DNA of 64,000 nucleotides from UBA7672 sp040398465 (GCA_040398465.1 JBBAUA010000006.1:1-64000), one strand, 5' to 3'; shown: positions 33,972 to 42,858, numbered from the stretch's first letter. Notes: a model not told the origin generated them from the letters alone. Numbers and translations: made by a program.

Positions 33972-35749
33972 GGGCGCGAAGCTAGACGCGCTCCCGGCAT
34001 CGCTGGCAAGCCCTTCTCGAGCTTCTCGCGCAGCGTGATCTCGCGCGCGGCCTCCGGCTTCAGGCGGAGGGCGGCGAGCCATTCGAATCGCGCATCGTCC
34101 TGACGGCCGCTGCGCCAGTAGGCATCGCCAAGATGATCGAGAATCTCCGGATCGATGGGCGACAATTCAGCCGCGCGTTCGAGATGCTCGATCGCCACAT
34201 CGTAATGCCCAAGCTGGTAGTGCGCCCATCCGAGGCTGTCGACGATATAGCCCTGGTCGGGACGCGACTCCGCCGCGCGCGTGATCAGCGCCAGCCCTTC
34301 CTCGACGCGCTTGCCCTGTTTGATCCAGCCATATCCGAGATAGTTGAGCAGCTCCGGCCGGTCAGGCTCGATCGCCATCGCGGCCTTCAGGTCTTCCTCG
34401 GCGCCGGCCCAGTCAGCGGCCTCGTTGCGGACCGTCGCCCGCGCATACAGCACCATCCAGTCCGCGCGCCCGCGCGCCGTATCCGCTGCAATCACCAGGT
34501 CGTAAAGCTTGCGCGCCACGTCGAGCCGGCCATTGAACCGGTTGAGGTCGCCCGCACGCACCAGGATTTCGCGCCGCTGCGACAGCGACAGCGCGCGATC
34601 TCCCATCACGAGAGCTTCAGCGGGCTTTTCCTCCGCATTCAGGATCGCCGCCGCTTCCATCCGCGCGTCCGCAGCCCACGCCGTTGAATCGGGAATGGAC
34701 TGCAGCACGGCCAGCGCCGCATCCGGCCTGTCCTGCCGCGTATAGGCATCCGCCAGCGCAAAGCGCGCCGCCGCCAGATCCGGATCGAGATGCAGCACCA
34801 GCGCGTGCCGCATCGCCGACAGCTCCGGGCTCGACCGCACCAGCCCCGTGCCCGACACGACGAACATCGCCATCGCCGCGCCGCTGCGCGCCGTCAGCTT
34901 CGGCCGCACAATCTTCCGGCCAGCGTCCAGATCCGCCAGCACGCGCGCGACGCCAGGCCCACCTTCATCGTCACCGCCCGCCGCCAGCGCGATCAGATCG
35001 CGCGCGCCTTGCACATTCCCGCGCGATGCCTGCAGGCTCGCGCCCAGCGTCGCCACCGCATCCCGCGTCGCCAGCGGCATGCGCAGCGCCTGCCGGAAGA
35101 ATTCCGCCGCCTCATCGTCGCGGCCCGCCTGCATCAGCACCATCGCCTTCAGCGCCGCCTGCTCGCCCGCCACCATGCGCCGCCCCGGCAGCTGATCGGC
35201 CTCGACCACGCCCTTCTGCGCGTTCTCGACCGTCGCAAGCCAGACAGACAAAAAGCCCGCGAGGTCAACATTCAGCGCGCCAAGCACCGGCTTGCGCAGC
35301 CGCGTCTGCGCCGACTTCAGCCGGCCTTCCGCGATGTCGTCGATGATCAGCGCCAGCTGCGCGCTCGGCGCATCATCCGCCGCGTCGGCCGGAGCCCCGC
35401 GCGCCAGCTTGACCGCCGCCGCCGCATCGCCTGCCGCCAATGTCGAGATCGTCGCGCGTTCCAGCAGGCCCGGATCGCCCGGCGAACTCGTCCACGCGCG
35501 CCGATAGTACGTCGCGGCCGAAGCCGGATCGCCTGTCATCACCGCATAACGGGCCGTGATGAAGTCGGCATATTCCTGCTGCGTGCGCAGCTCCTCCAGC
35601 ATTGCTTCCGAGAACCATGGCGGCGCCGTGGGCGACATAGCGCATCCGCCGAGCGCCAGCGCGGACAAGGCCGCCCCTGAAAACAATGCTAGCCGCGTCC
35701 GGAATCCGGGCGTCAATGTTCCTGACCACATCCGCTCACGTTGCCTCAA
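33968..35749 (-). CDS. Large TPR-repeat lipoprotein
   Basis: 593 residues. The signal SGAALSALALGGC is lipobox-like. The mature part is tetratricopeptide repeats almost throughout. The clearest repeats are at the C-terminal end: DRPELLNYLGYGWIKQGKRVEEGLALITRA, DQGYIVDSLGWAHYQLGHYDVAIEHLERAAELSPIDPEILDHLGDAYWRSGRQDDARFEWLAAL. It overlaps ispE by 4 bp and follows a second TPR lipoprotein. Proteins with this layout are found outside the inner membrane and often act in envelope assembly or exopolysaccharide export. The adjacent WecA-type gene fits but does not prove this. Confidence 0.8.
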   Translation of the reverse strand: MRQRERMWSGTLTPGFRTRLALFSGAALSALALGGCAMSPTAPPWFSEAMLEELRTQQEYADFITARYAVMTGDPASAATYYRRAWTSSPGDPGLLERATISTLAAGDAAAAVKLARGAPADAADDAPSAQLALIIDDIAEGRLKSAQTRLRKPVLGALNVDLAGFLSVWLATVENAQKGVVEADQLPGRRMVAGEQAALKAMVLMQAGRDDEAAEFFRQALRMPLATRDAVATLGASLQASRGNVQGARDLIALAAGGDDEGGPGVARVLADLDAGRKIVRPKLTARSGAAMAMFVVSGTGLVRSSPELSAMRHALVLHLDPDLAAARFALADAYTRQDRPDAALAVLQSIPDSTAWAADARMEAAAILNAEEKPAEALVMGDRALSLSQRREILVRAGDLNRFNGRLDVARKLYDLVIAADTARGRADWMVLYARATVRNEAADWAGAEEDLKAAMAIEPDRPELLNYLGYGWIKQGKRVEEGLALITRAAESRPDQGYIVDSLGWAHYQLGHYDVAIEHLERAAELSPIDPEILDHLGDAYWRSGRQDDARFEWLAALRLKPEAAREITLREKLEKGLPAMPGARLASRP

Positions 35750-35811
35750 GCCGTTCGCCGCATCAACCGGCAGGTACGGTTAAGGATCTGGCCAATCAGG
35801 TCAGGAAACCC

Positions 35812-37866
35812 TCAGATATCGCTGATGCTTTCGTCCCGCGGGTTCAGCGGAACCTCGGGCGTGTCGCGGCGCACAGGCGGCGGCGTATTCAGCCCCTCGC
35901 GCAGCTTCGCCTCGATCCGGGCCACACGCTCGGCGGGCGGGTAGGCCGTCAGCGCCTCGCGCCAGTGCTTGCGCGCCTCGTCAGGCTCGCCCAGGCGCCA
36001 CTTCACGTCGCCCATGTGATCCGACAGCTCCCAGTGCCCGAACGGATCGTAGGCCTCCAGCGCCATCTCGATGAAGCGGTTCGCTTCGCGGAAATCGCCA
36101 TACTGGTAATAGGCCCATCCGATCGAATCGAGCAGGTTCGGCTCGTCCGGCGTCAGGCGGATCGCCTGCTTCAGCATGCGGAAGCCTTCGTCCAGCTCCG
36201 CCGCGCTCGCATGATCGTCCACGAGCGAGTATCCGAAATTGTTCATCAGCCCGGTATTGTCCGGCGAGTCCGCCAGCATCTCGCGCATGATGCCGAGCCC
36301 CTCCTGCCGCTCCGGCGTATCCACCAGGAGAGAGGCCAGGAATTGCTGCGTCGACTCATCGTCGCGGATCGCCCGGGCCGCGCGCGCGTCGCTCACCGCC
36401 AGCGCCATGTTGCCGCCCTGGCTGTGCGCCTGCGAGCGCGTCAGTAGCGCGAACACGCGTTGCGCGTCCGACATCCGCTCCTGCTTCATCGCCTGCTCGA
36501 TCAGCTGCAGCGCCCGCGGGATCCGGTTTGCCGACACGAGCGAACTCGCAGCCTGCACCTTCGCATCGGCGCTGTTGTCGATCTTCAAGGAGCGCTCGAC
36601 CACCGCCTCCATCGTCTCGGGCGATCCAAGCTCCAGCGCCGCCAGCCCCGCTGTCGATTGTAGCAGCGCCGCGTGCTCCTTGCGCGGATTGCCGATCTGC
36701 GAGAGGCGCAGCGCCGGCTCGAACCTGCCCTGCTCATAGAGCTTGCCCGCCTCCGCAATGCGGATCTCGCCATTGTCCGGGTCGACCAGCAGCGCACTCT
36801 GGCGCATCGACGACAGGAGGTGGTTGAACGGCGCCTTCGCGCCGCGTCCGCTCATCGCCGCCATGATGGCTTCCTGTTCCTCGACCAGGTCCGCCTGATC
36901 GCCGATCGCCAGCGCCATCGCCTGCTTGAGCGTACGCGGCTTCCAGCGATCCCCGCCCGACTTCGCCATCTCCAGCCGCGACTCGACATAGCCATCCTGC
37001 GGCGACGCCGCGAGCAGCCGCGTGAGCAGCGCGACGGCGTCCGCATCGCGATTGATCCCGCGCAGCAGTTCCGCCTGGCGCAAGGCCAGCAGGCGTTGCG
37101 CATTGAACGCCCGCGCCCGCGCGAAATACGTCATCGATCCCGCCTCGGCAGGATCGGGCGCGTCGAACTCATCCGGCGCCTCATCGTAAACCGCCAGCGC
37201 GCCATCATGGTCGCCAAGCCCCTCGGCCAGCAGCGCGCGATGACCCATCACGGTCGCAGCCGGCAGCGCCCGGCGCAGCTTTACCATCTCGGCCTTGGCG
37301 TCGTCAGCGCGGCTGTTGAACGCCATCACCCACGGCTTGAGATGAATGGCCCCCATCCATTCCTGCTGCGGCTTGCCTTCAAGCGCATCGATCACGGACT
37401 GCGCCGTGGCCGTGTCATCCGCCGCGATGGCGTCGACCACCATATAGCCCCACGCGCCCGCACTCTCGGACCGCGCAAATTCACTACGCACGCGTGTCAT
37501 GAACGCATTCATGTCGGCGTTCTCGATCATCGCGTTGGGGCTCGCATAAGGCGCCATAGGCGCATCGAACGGCGCCGTCGCCATGGCCGCCGCTGACACC
37601 GGAGTCATCACAGGAGCGGACGCCGCCGCAGGATCTAGCGGCGCATCGCCTTCCGGCGCCGGAGCAATCATCGCCTTCTGCACGGCAAGTGAATCGCGCG
37701 GCAGCTGCCCGCATGTATTCATCGGCTGCACGCCGCCGCCCGTGAACACATAGACTGTCCGGCACCCGCCCATGTCGCCGAACCCGGGCACGCCGCCCGT
37801 GGCGCACGCCGAAAGCAGCACGGCCGCCGAAGCCGCAAGTATCAGGCGAAGTTTCAGGTGTTTCAT
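35812..37866 (-). CDS. TPR-repeat lipoprotein with N-terminal GCRTVYV module
   Basis: 684 residues. The lipoprotein signal AASAAVLLSAC is followed by a short module, GGCRTVYVFTGGGVQP then MNTCGQLPRDSL, which is also found in the lipoprotein at 38306-38791. After a Pro/Ala linker come repeats of the TPR type through most of the chain, ending with LLDSIGWAYYQYGDFREANRFIEMAL and HWELSDHMGDVKWRLGEPDEARKHWREAL, similar to the downstream TPR protein. It is the first gene of the unit leading to ispE and the transferase. Two Cys in the module are spaced to form a disulfide in the periplasm. Function unknown. Confidence 0.8.
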   Translation of the reverse strand: MKHLKLRLILAASAAVLLSACATGGVPGFGDMGGCRTVYVFTGGGVQPMNTCGQLPRDSLAVQKAMIAPAPEGDAPLDPAAASAPVMTPVSAAAMATAPFDAPMAPYASPNAMIENADMNAFMTRVRSEFARSESAGAWGYMVVDAIAADDTATAQSVIDALEGKPQQEWMGAIHLKPWVMAFNSRADDAKAEMVKLRRALPAATVMGHRALLAEGLGDHDGALAVYDEAPDEFDAPDPAEAGSMTYFARARAFNAQRLLALRQAELLRGINRDADAVALLTRLLAASPQDGYVESRLEMAKSGGDRWKPRTLKQAMALAIGDQADLVEEQEAIMAAMSGRGAKAPFNHLLSSMRQSALLVDPDNGEIRIAEAGKLYEQGRFEPALRLSQIGNPRKEHAALLQSTAGLAALELGSPETMEAVVERSLKIDNSADAKVQAASSLVSANRIPRALQLIEQAMKQERMSDAQRVFALLTRSQAHSQGGNMALAVSDARAARAIRDDESTQQFLASLLVDTPERQEGLGIMREMLADSPDNTGLMNNFGYSLVDDHASAAELDEGFRMLKQAIRLTPDEPNLLDSIGWAYYQYGDFREANRFIEMALEAYDPFGHWELSDHMGDVKWRLGEPDEARKHWREALTAYPPAERVARIEAKLREGLNTPPPVRRDTPEVPLNPRDESISDI

Positions 37867-38088
37867 CTTCCGACGCTATCCGAACACAACCAAAGGCTCA
37901 ACCGAGCCGGAGCCGTGAGTTGCATCACCCTTTTTGGCGTTAAAGCGGCGGATACCGGGGCGGGCGGGTGTGGGAGGCTTTACGTTCGGGCCAAATGCAA
38001 CGGGCACGCGTCGCTCATCGCCGGCCCCGATCCCTAATTCATGAGCCAGGCGAGCAAAAGCTCACGGCAACCCGCGCATTCAGGGCAG

Positions 38089-38256
38089 TCACTCGCTGAC
38101 AAGCTGAGGGGCGGTCTGCTGGTTCAGCAAATAAGTCACGCCGCCGATGGCGAGCGCGCAAATGATCAGGACGAACCACGGAGACACTCGCAATGGACGC
38201 CGCGGCTTCTTCGGCGGCGGCGGCTTGCGGAACCGGATGACATTGTCGTCGCTCAT
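38089..38256 (-). CDS. Small membrane protein (55 aa)
   Basis: MSDDNVIRFRKPPPPKKPRR is a basic Pro-rich cytosolic start. One helix, SPWFVLIICALAIGGVTYLL, and a short tail QQTAPQLVSE follow. It is 49 bp after the GCRTVYV lipoprotein gene. An upstream in-frame extension reads through that gene in another frame and was discarded. Looks like a real small gene from its residue pattern; function unknown. Confidence 0.6.
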   Translation of the reverse strand: MSDDNVIRFRKPPPPKKPRRPLRVSPWFVLIICALAIGGVTYLLNQQTAPQLVSE

Positions 38257-38305
38257 TTCATGCAGCCTGCAAGACCTGATCATCCGGTACGCCAGCGAGA
38301 CCGCT

Positions 38306-38791
38306 CTACGACAAGAACCCCGCCGCCCGCCATGCAAGCACCAGATACATGAGCGCATGCTCACGATCCTCGGTCGCAAACACGTCCAGAGATGCGAGGG
38401 ACAGCGCCAGCCTGCGGCGCACGCGCACCGCATCTCTCGGCTCCGGCATCGCGATCACATCCCGCACCGCATCGTTGACGATCTTGGTGAGCGGCGCTCT
38501 GTCCTGCGGGGTATCGACGCCGGTGTAAAAGGCGTCCCCTTCGAACTTCGGCGCAGCGAGCAAGGCCACAAGACCCCTGCCCGTCGCACCCGCCGATGTC
38601 TGCGCCATCAGCCCGTCACGCGGAATGCCGCCGCAGCTGTTCACCGGCTGCACCACTCCGCCGCTCAGCACGTAAACCGTCCGGCAGCCATTGCTGCCGA
38701 ATTCCTGGAGCGCGCCAGAAAGGCATCCCGACAGCAACAGCGCGACCGAAGAGATCAGCACGCCGCGCAAGAAAACAACTCCGGCCCGCAT
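38306..38791 (-). CDS. Lipoprotein with N-terminal GCRTVYV module
   Basis: 161 residues from the ATG at 38791 (GGGGGG upstream). The lipoprotein signal MRAGVVFLRGVLISSVALLLSGC is followed closely by FGSNGCRTVYVLSGGVVQP and VNSCGGIPRD, nearly identical in pattern to the module of the TPR lipoprotein at 35812-37866. The C-terminal half is helical (IVNDAVRDVIAMPEPRDAVRVRRRLALSLASLDVF) and unrelated to TPR. It lies 22 bp after the ETF-QO gene. Function unknown. Confidence 0.7.
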   Translation of the reverse strand: MRAGVVFLRGVLISSVALLLSGCLSGALQEFGSNGCRTVYVLSGGVVQPVNSCGGIPRDGLMAQTSAGATGRGLVALLAAPKFEGDAFYTGVDTPQDRAPLTKIVNDAVRDVIAMPEPRDAVRVRRRLALSLASLDVFATEDREHALMYLVLAWRAAGFLS

Positions 38792-38813
38792 GCTCGCCCC
38801 CCGACCTCGCAGC

Positions 38814-40484
38814 CTACATGTTTGGATAGTTCGGCCCGCCGCCACCCTCGGGCGTCGTCCAGGTGATGTTCTGGTTCGGGTCCTTGATATCGCATGTCTT
38901 GCAGTGGACGCAGTTCTGCGCGTTGATCTGGAAGCGCTTCTCGCCATTCGCCTCCTCCACCCACTCATAGACGCCGGCCGGGCAGTAGCGGTTCGATGGA
39001 CCGCCATAGACGCCCAGCTCGCTCGATTTCTGCAGCGCCATGTCGGCGACCTTCAGGTGCGCCGGCTGGTCCTCGCCGTGGTTGGTGAAGGAGTAAGCGA
39101 CGCTCGTCAGGCGATCGAACGACAGCACGCCGTCCGGCTTTGGATAGACAATCTTCTTGTGCTTGGCCGCCGGCTCCAGCGATTTCGCATCCGACTTCTC
39201 GTGCTTCATCGTCCCGAAGAAGGAGAACCGCCCGAGCAGCGTGTTCACCCACAGGTCGAGCCCCGTCAGCGGAATGCCCAGCGCCGTGCCGAACTTGGTC
39301 CACAGCGGCTTCGCATTGCGGACAGCCTTCAGCTCCTTCGCCACCCAGCTCGTCTTGAACGCTTCGGCGTAAGCCGTCAGCTCATCGCCCTGACGCCCAT
39401 CGGCGACAGCCGCGAACGCAGCCTCGCCCGCCAGCATGCCCGTCTTCATCGCATTGTGGCTGCCCTTGATGCGCGGCAGGTTCACGAAGCCCGCCGAGCA
39501 TCCGATCAGCGCCCCGCCCGGGAAGGTCAGTTTCGGGATCGACTGCCACCCGCCCTCGGTGATCGCACGCGAGCCATACGAGATACGCGATCCGCCCACG
39601 AGATGCTTCGACACATCCGGATGATGCTTGAAGCGCTGGAATTCCTCGAACGGCGACAGCCACGGATTTTTATAGTTCAGGTGAACAACAAGTCCGATCG
39701 CCACATAGCGATCGCCGAAATGGTACATGAACGTGCCGCCGCCCGTCGAATTGCCCAGCGGCCATCCGAAGGTGTGTTGCACGAAGCCGGGCTTGTGCTG
39801 CTCGGCGGGAACCTGCCACAGCTCCTTGATGCCGATGCCGAACTTCTGCGGCTGCGAATCCTTGTCGAGCTTGAAGTCGCGGATCAGGCGCTTGGCCAGC
39901 GACCCGCGCACGCCTTCGCCGATCAGCACATACTTGCCGTTGAGCTCCATGCCGGGCGAATAGTTCGGTCCCGGCTCGCCATTCTTCTCGATCCCCATCA
40001 CGCCCGCGATGACGCCCTTGATGGAACCATCTTCACGATAAGTGAGATCAGACGCCGCAAACCCCGGATAGATCTCGACGCCCAGCGCTTCGGCCTGCTG
40101 CGCCATCCAGCGCGTCACGCTGCCGAGCGAACCGATATACATGCCGTGATTGTGCAGCATCGGCGGCATCAGGAAGACGGGAAGCGGCACCGACCCCATC
40201 TCGCCGAGCACCAGGAACGTGTCCTTGGTCACCGGCGTCTCGAACGGGCAGCCTTTTTCCTTCCAGTCCGGGATCAGCTCGTCCATCGCGCGCGGATCCA
40301 TCACCGCGCCCGACAGGATATGCGCCCCGACTTCCGAGCCCTTCTCCAGCACGACAACCGAGACCTCTTTCCCGGTCTCGGCCGCCATCTGCTTGATGCG
40401 GATCGCCGCGGCGAGGCCAGCGGGGCCAGCGCCCACGATGACCACGTCGAAATCCATGGACTCCCGCTCGACGGCCTCAGTCAT
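38814..40484 (-). CDS. Electron transfer flavoprotein-ubiquinone oxidoreductase
   Basis: 556 residues; GGAGAC precedes the ATG. The FAD motif is DFDVVIVGAGPAGLAAAIRIKQMAA. The membrane and quinone-binding region includes HFGDRYVAIGLVVHLNYKNPWLSPFEEFQRFKHHP. The C-terminal 4Fe-4S domain has YCPAGVYEW and NCVHCKTCDIKDPNQNITWTTPEGGGGPNY, which hold the cluster cysteines. It passes electrons from acyl-CoA dehydrogenases via ETF to ubiquinone. The methylsuccinyl-CoA dehydrogenase at 52304 could be one of its users. Confidence 0.94.
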   Translation of the reverse strand: MTEAVERESMDFDVVIVGAGPAGLAAAIRIKQMAAETGKEVSVVVLEKGSEVGAHILSGAVMDPRAMDELIPDWKEKGCPFETPVTKDTFLVLGEMGSVPLPVFLMPPMLHNHGMYIGSLGSVTRWMAQQAEALGVEIYPGFAASDLTYREDGSIKGVIAGVMGIEKNGEPGPNYSPGMELNGKYVLIGEGVRGSLAKRLIRDFKLDKDSQPQKFGIGIKELWQVPAEQHKPGFVQHTFGWPLGNSTGGGTFMYHFGDRYVAIGLVVHLNYKNPWLSPFEEFQRFKHHPDVSKHLVGGSRISYGSRAITEGGWQSIPKLTFPGGALIGCSAGFVNLPRIKGSHNAMKTGMLAGEAAFAAVADGRQGDELTAYAEAFKTSWVAKELKAVRNAKPLWTKFGTALGIPLTGLDLWVNTLLGRFSFFGTMKHEKSDAKSLEPAAKHKKIVYPKPDGVLSFDRLTSVAYSFTNHGEDQPAHLKVADMALQKSSELGVYGGPSNRYCPAGVYEWVEEANGEKRFQINAQNCVHCKTCDIKDPNQNITWTTPEGGGGPNYPNM

Positions 40485-40595
40485 TATAACAGTCTCCGAA
40501 TGCCCCGCGGGAATCGACCCAACCGGAAATCCCTATACCTGAGGGCTAGTTAGCCTCATGGTTCAGATGCAACAAGCACGGAGTCAAAGGGCGGC

Positions 40596-41435
40596 ATGAC
40601 GCACCCCCAATCCGAAATGGCCCTGCGCGCGCTAGCTGATTTCTGGACCGATATGGGCCTGGAGGAAGCGCGCGCGCTGCGGACGTGGCGTCCGCCCGGC
40701 GCCGCAGCGGCCCCGCGCGCCCCCGCGCCTGCCCGCGCCCCGACCATCGCCCGCACACCCGACATGCCCGCCGCCCCGCGTGGCGCGCCCCGCAAGCTCA
40801 ACAACAACCCCATCAACGACGCCAAACGCCTCGCCCTGCAGGCCAACTCGCTCGCGGAACTCCGCACCATCGTGGAACAGTATGACGGCTGCCCCCTCAA
40901 GAAGGCCGCCAAGACCACCGTGGTCTGCGACGGCGCCTATGATGCAGAGATCATGATCGTCGGCGAGGCCCCCGGCGCCGAGGAAGACGCGCGCGGCCTC
41001 CCCTTCGTCGGCCGCGCCGGACAATTGCTCGACAGGATGCTCGCAAGCATCGGCCTCAGCCGTCAGGAAAATGTCTACATCACGAACCTGATCTACTGGC
41101 GCCCGCCCGGCAACCGCGACCCATCCCCCGTCGAGATGCAGATGTGCGCCCCCTTCCTGCTGCGCCAGATCGAGCTCAAGCAGCCGAAGCTGCTCCTCAC
41201 CGCCGGCAAATTCGCGACCAGCGCCATGCTCGCCAAGGACGACGGCATCATGAAGCTTCGCGGCCGCAAGCTCAGCTACCAGCAGGAAGGCCTCGTCGCG
41301 ATCCCCTGCATCCCGATGCTCCACCCCGCCTACCTGCTCCGCCGTCCCGAGGACAAGTCCAAAGCCTGGGACGACCTCCGCGCCATCGCAAAACTCTGCG
41401 ATGAGCTTGGCATCAAGCGCGGCGCGGCGCTGTAG
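40596..41435 (+). CDS. Type 4 uracil-DNA glycosylase
   Basis: 279 residues. After a variable Pro/Ala-rich N-terminal stretch, the family 4/5 UDG core begins at about residue 85 with a Cys (YDGCPLKKAAK). It continues GEAPGAEEDARGLPFVGRAGQLLDRML (motif A), YITNLIYWRPPGNRDPS and IPMLHPAYLLRRPE (motif B). The CysX-type cysteines (DGCPL, VVCDG, MCAPFL, IPCIP) fit an iron-sulfur cluster. It excises uracil from DNA to start base-excision repair. It is divergent from ETF-QO with about 110 bp between. Confidence 0.9.
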   Translation: MTHPQSEMALRALADFWTDMGLEEARALRTWRPPGAAAAPRAPAPARAPTIARTPDMPAAPRGAPRKLNNNPINDAKRLALQANSLAELRTIVEQYDGCPLKKAAKTTVVCDGAYDAEIMIVGEAPGAEEDARGLPFVGRAGQLLDRMLASIGLSRQENVYITNLIYWRPPGNRDPSPVEMQMCAPFLLRQIELKQPKLLLTAGKFATSAMLAKDDGIMKLRGRKLSYQQEGLVAIPCIPMLHPAYLLRRPEDKSKAWDDLRAIAKLCDELGIKRGAAL

Positions 41436-41446
41436 GGTGCAAGGGC

Positions 41447-41545
41447 GTGCTCGAAGGCAAGATCCAGGCATCGCAGGCGGAAGTCGAGCAGAACGGTCAG
41501 AAGTGCGACGCCGAGCTGATGAAGAGCTTCCCCTCTGGGCTGTAG
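41447..41545 (+). pseudogene. Possible C-terminal gene fragment (32 codons)
   Basis: The frame read from 41447 gives VLEGKIQASQAEVEQNG then QKCDAELMKSFPSGL and stops at 41545. This looks like a coding helix-rich sequence with a C terminus, but there is no start signal and it overlaps no known gene. It may be the tail of a degraded gene after the UDG. It could also be a chance reading. Confidence 0.3.
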
Positions 41546-41638
41546 CCGCGCGGTCAGCCCGCAATTGGCCCCTGCCTTAACGTGAGCTAGCTTCTCCGGG
41601 CAGGCGTGATCACAACGCCGCTCCCGGAGAGCCCTGCC

Positions 41639-42127
41639 ATGACTACACGTCGCAACCTGCTAAGGACAGGAACCGCCATTGCCGGCGGCCTGTTTGTCAC
41701 GGCCTGCGCTGGCGGCGAGGCGTCGGCTGAGAAGGAGATATTCGAGGTCACGCGCACGGACGCCGAATGGCGCAAGCTGCTCGCGCCCGAAGCCTACGCC
41801 GTGCTGCGTCATGAGAGCACCGAGCGTCCCGGCTCAAGCCCGCTGAACGCGGAGAAGCGCAAAGGCGTCTACACCTGCGCGGGCTGCGACCTCCCCGCCT
41901 ACGACTCCGCGACCAAGTTCGAGTCCGGCACCGGCTGGCCCAGCTTCTATCAGCCGATCAACGACGCCGTGAGGGAAAAGACTGACTGGACCCTCGGCAT
42001 GTCGCGCACAGAGGTTCACTGCAGGCGCTGCGGCGGCCACCATGGACACGTCTTCAACGACGGCCCGCAACCCACCGGCCTCCGCTACTGCATCAACGGC
42101 GTCGCGTTGAAATTCCTGCCGGCGTAA
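41639..42127 (+). CDS. msrB: Exported peptide-methionine (R)-S-oxide reductase
   Basis: 162 residues from the ATG at 41639. The twin-Arg start MTTRRNLLRTG, a hydrophobic stretch and FVTAC form a Tat signal with possible lipobox. The mature domain has the zinc CxxC pairs (CAGC and CRRC), the GTGWPSFYQP and GHHGHVFNDGPQPTGLRYCINGVAL blocks, with the catalytic Cys in RYCINGVAL. It repairs oxidised methionine residues of envelope proteins using a periplasmic thiol donor. Tat export fits loading of zinc in the cytosol before export. Well supported as MsrB. Confidence 0.9.
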   Translation: MTTRRNLLRTGTAIAGGLFVTACAGGEASAEKEIFEVTRTDAEWRKLLAPEAYAVLRHESTERPGSSPLNAEKRKGVYTCAGCDLPAYDSATKFESGTGWPSFYQPINDAVREKTDWTLGMSRTEVHCRRCGGHHGHVFNDGPQPTGLRYCINGVALKFLPA

Positions 42128-42197
42128 GTCTCCCGCGACTGACTCGGAATAGATTTGCATTCACTGGTGAGAGCGCTCCCCGTTCGGCGCCGAGTTT

Positions 42198-42310
42198 GGG
42201 GGAAAACCGTTGTTCGCGTTTGGAGGAAACTGAACGACGAATTCCAACCCAAGCAATCACTTCCCCGAACGATCTGGGGGAAACAGTGGCGCCAAATCGG
42301 CGGGGGAAAA
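42198..42310. repeat. Four spaced GGGGGAAA motifs
   Basis: GGGGGAAAA at 42198, GGAGGAAA at 42222, GGGGGAAA at 42276 and GGGGGAAAA at 42302. Spacings are 24, 54 and 26 bases. Flanks are also similar (GAGTTTGGGGG / GCGTTTGGAGG; GATCTGGGGG / ATCGGCGGGGG). The region between msrB and the small membrane gene has lower GC than its surroundings, and a TATAAT follows at 42319. No known regulator site was matched. Confidence 0.45.
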
Positions 42311-42361
42311 TGCGGCCGTATAATCACGCCCATGAAGCACGAACGCCGCGCTCCCGCCTGA

Positions 42362-42784
42362 GTGTTGCGCGACCTCCCCGCACTCGCGGGAGTGTTCGCG
42401 TGCTTCTGGCTGTTCGTCATTCCGCTGATCGCCGAAGGCTTCCGCATCATCAGAGGCGGCAAGCCATCGCAGGACAAGTTCGACAGCCTCGCAGACCCGC
42501 ACCTCGCGGCTGAAGCGACACTGGCTTATGCGCTCTGGCGCGAAGCCTAGCGCCGCCTTGGCTACAATCCGAAGCTGGTGAAGCTCGAACTCGCCGACCT
42601 CCCCGCCGACAACATCGCCCTCATGGCGCGCATCCGCTCCTACATGGACCAGGTGCAGAACCGCTCGCGCGCAGCAGCGCACTACACCGACATCCTGCGC
42701 CGGTGCTGGAGCGGCGCATCAGCGCACGCGCCCCATGGTTCGACGCGCGCGCGTAGCGCAGCGACCCATGAGGCTGTGGGGTAG
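42362..42784 (+). pseudogene. Membrane protein gene split by an in-frame amber codon
   Basis: A GTG at 42362 opens a 62-residue frame. One helix (LAGVFACFWLFVIPLIAEGF) is followed by a polar segment ending YALWREA, then TAG at 42548-42550. In the same frame the reading continues as RRLGYNPKLVKLELADLPADNIALMARIRSYMDQVQNRSRAAAHYTDILRR to about residue 110 before becoming low-quality. The continuation looks as codon-rich and helical as a real protein, so this is either a gene inactivated by a nonsense mutation or a short gene with a degrading neighbour. No ribosome site is obvious before the GTG. No family recognised. Confidence 0.45.
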
Positions 42785-42814
42785 CCACAGTCTCGTCCAG
42801 CAATTCCCTCGTAG

Positions 42815-42858
42815 CCCTCATCGCTGAGGAGGCCGAAGGCCGTCTCGAGGGACGAGGG
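42815..42858. repeat. REP-like palindromic repeat, copy C
   Basis: CCCTCATCGCTGAGGAG, inner GCCGAAGGC, CGTCTCGAGGGACGAGGG. Same family as the pair at 19876-20012: outer arms CCTCATC..CTGAGGAG and CGTCTCGA.GGACGAGG are shared. It lies in the 170-bp gap before the DUF3137 gene. Confidence 0.65.

Noticed and set aside
37867..38088. Possible RNA gene upstream of the TPR lipoprotein
   Set aside because: Scanned for a tRNA-like T-loop (GTTCGAATC) and for paired acceptor arms and found none; the 220 bp most likely hold only the promoter.
42155..42361. 68-codon plus-strand frame across the GGGGGAAA motifs
   Set aside because: Its VWGK/VWRK/IWGK pattern is produced by the DNA motif itself; no start signal or domain.
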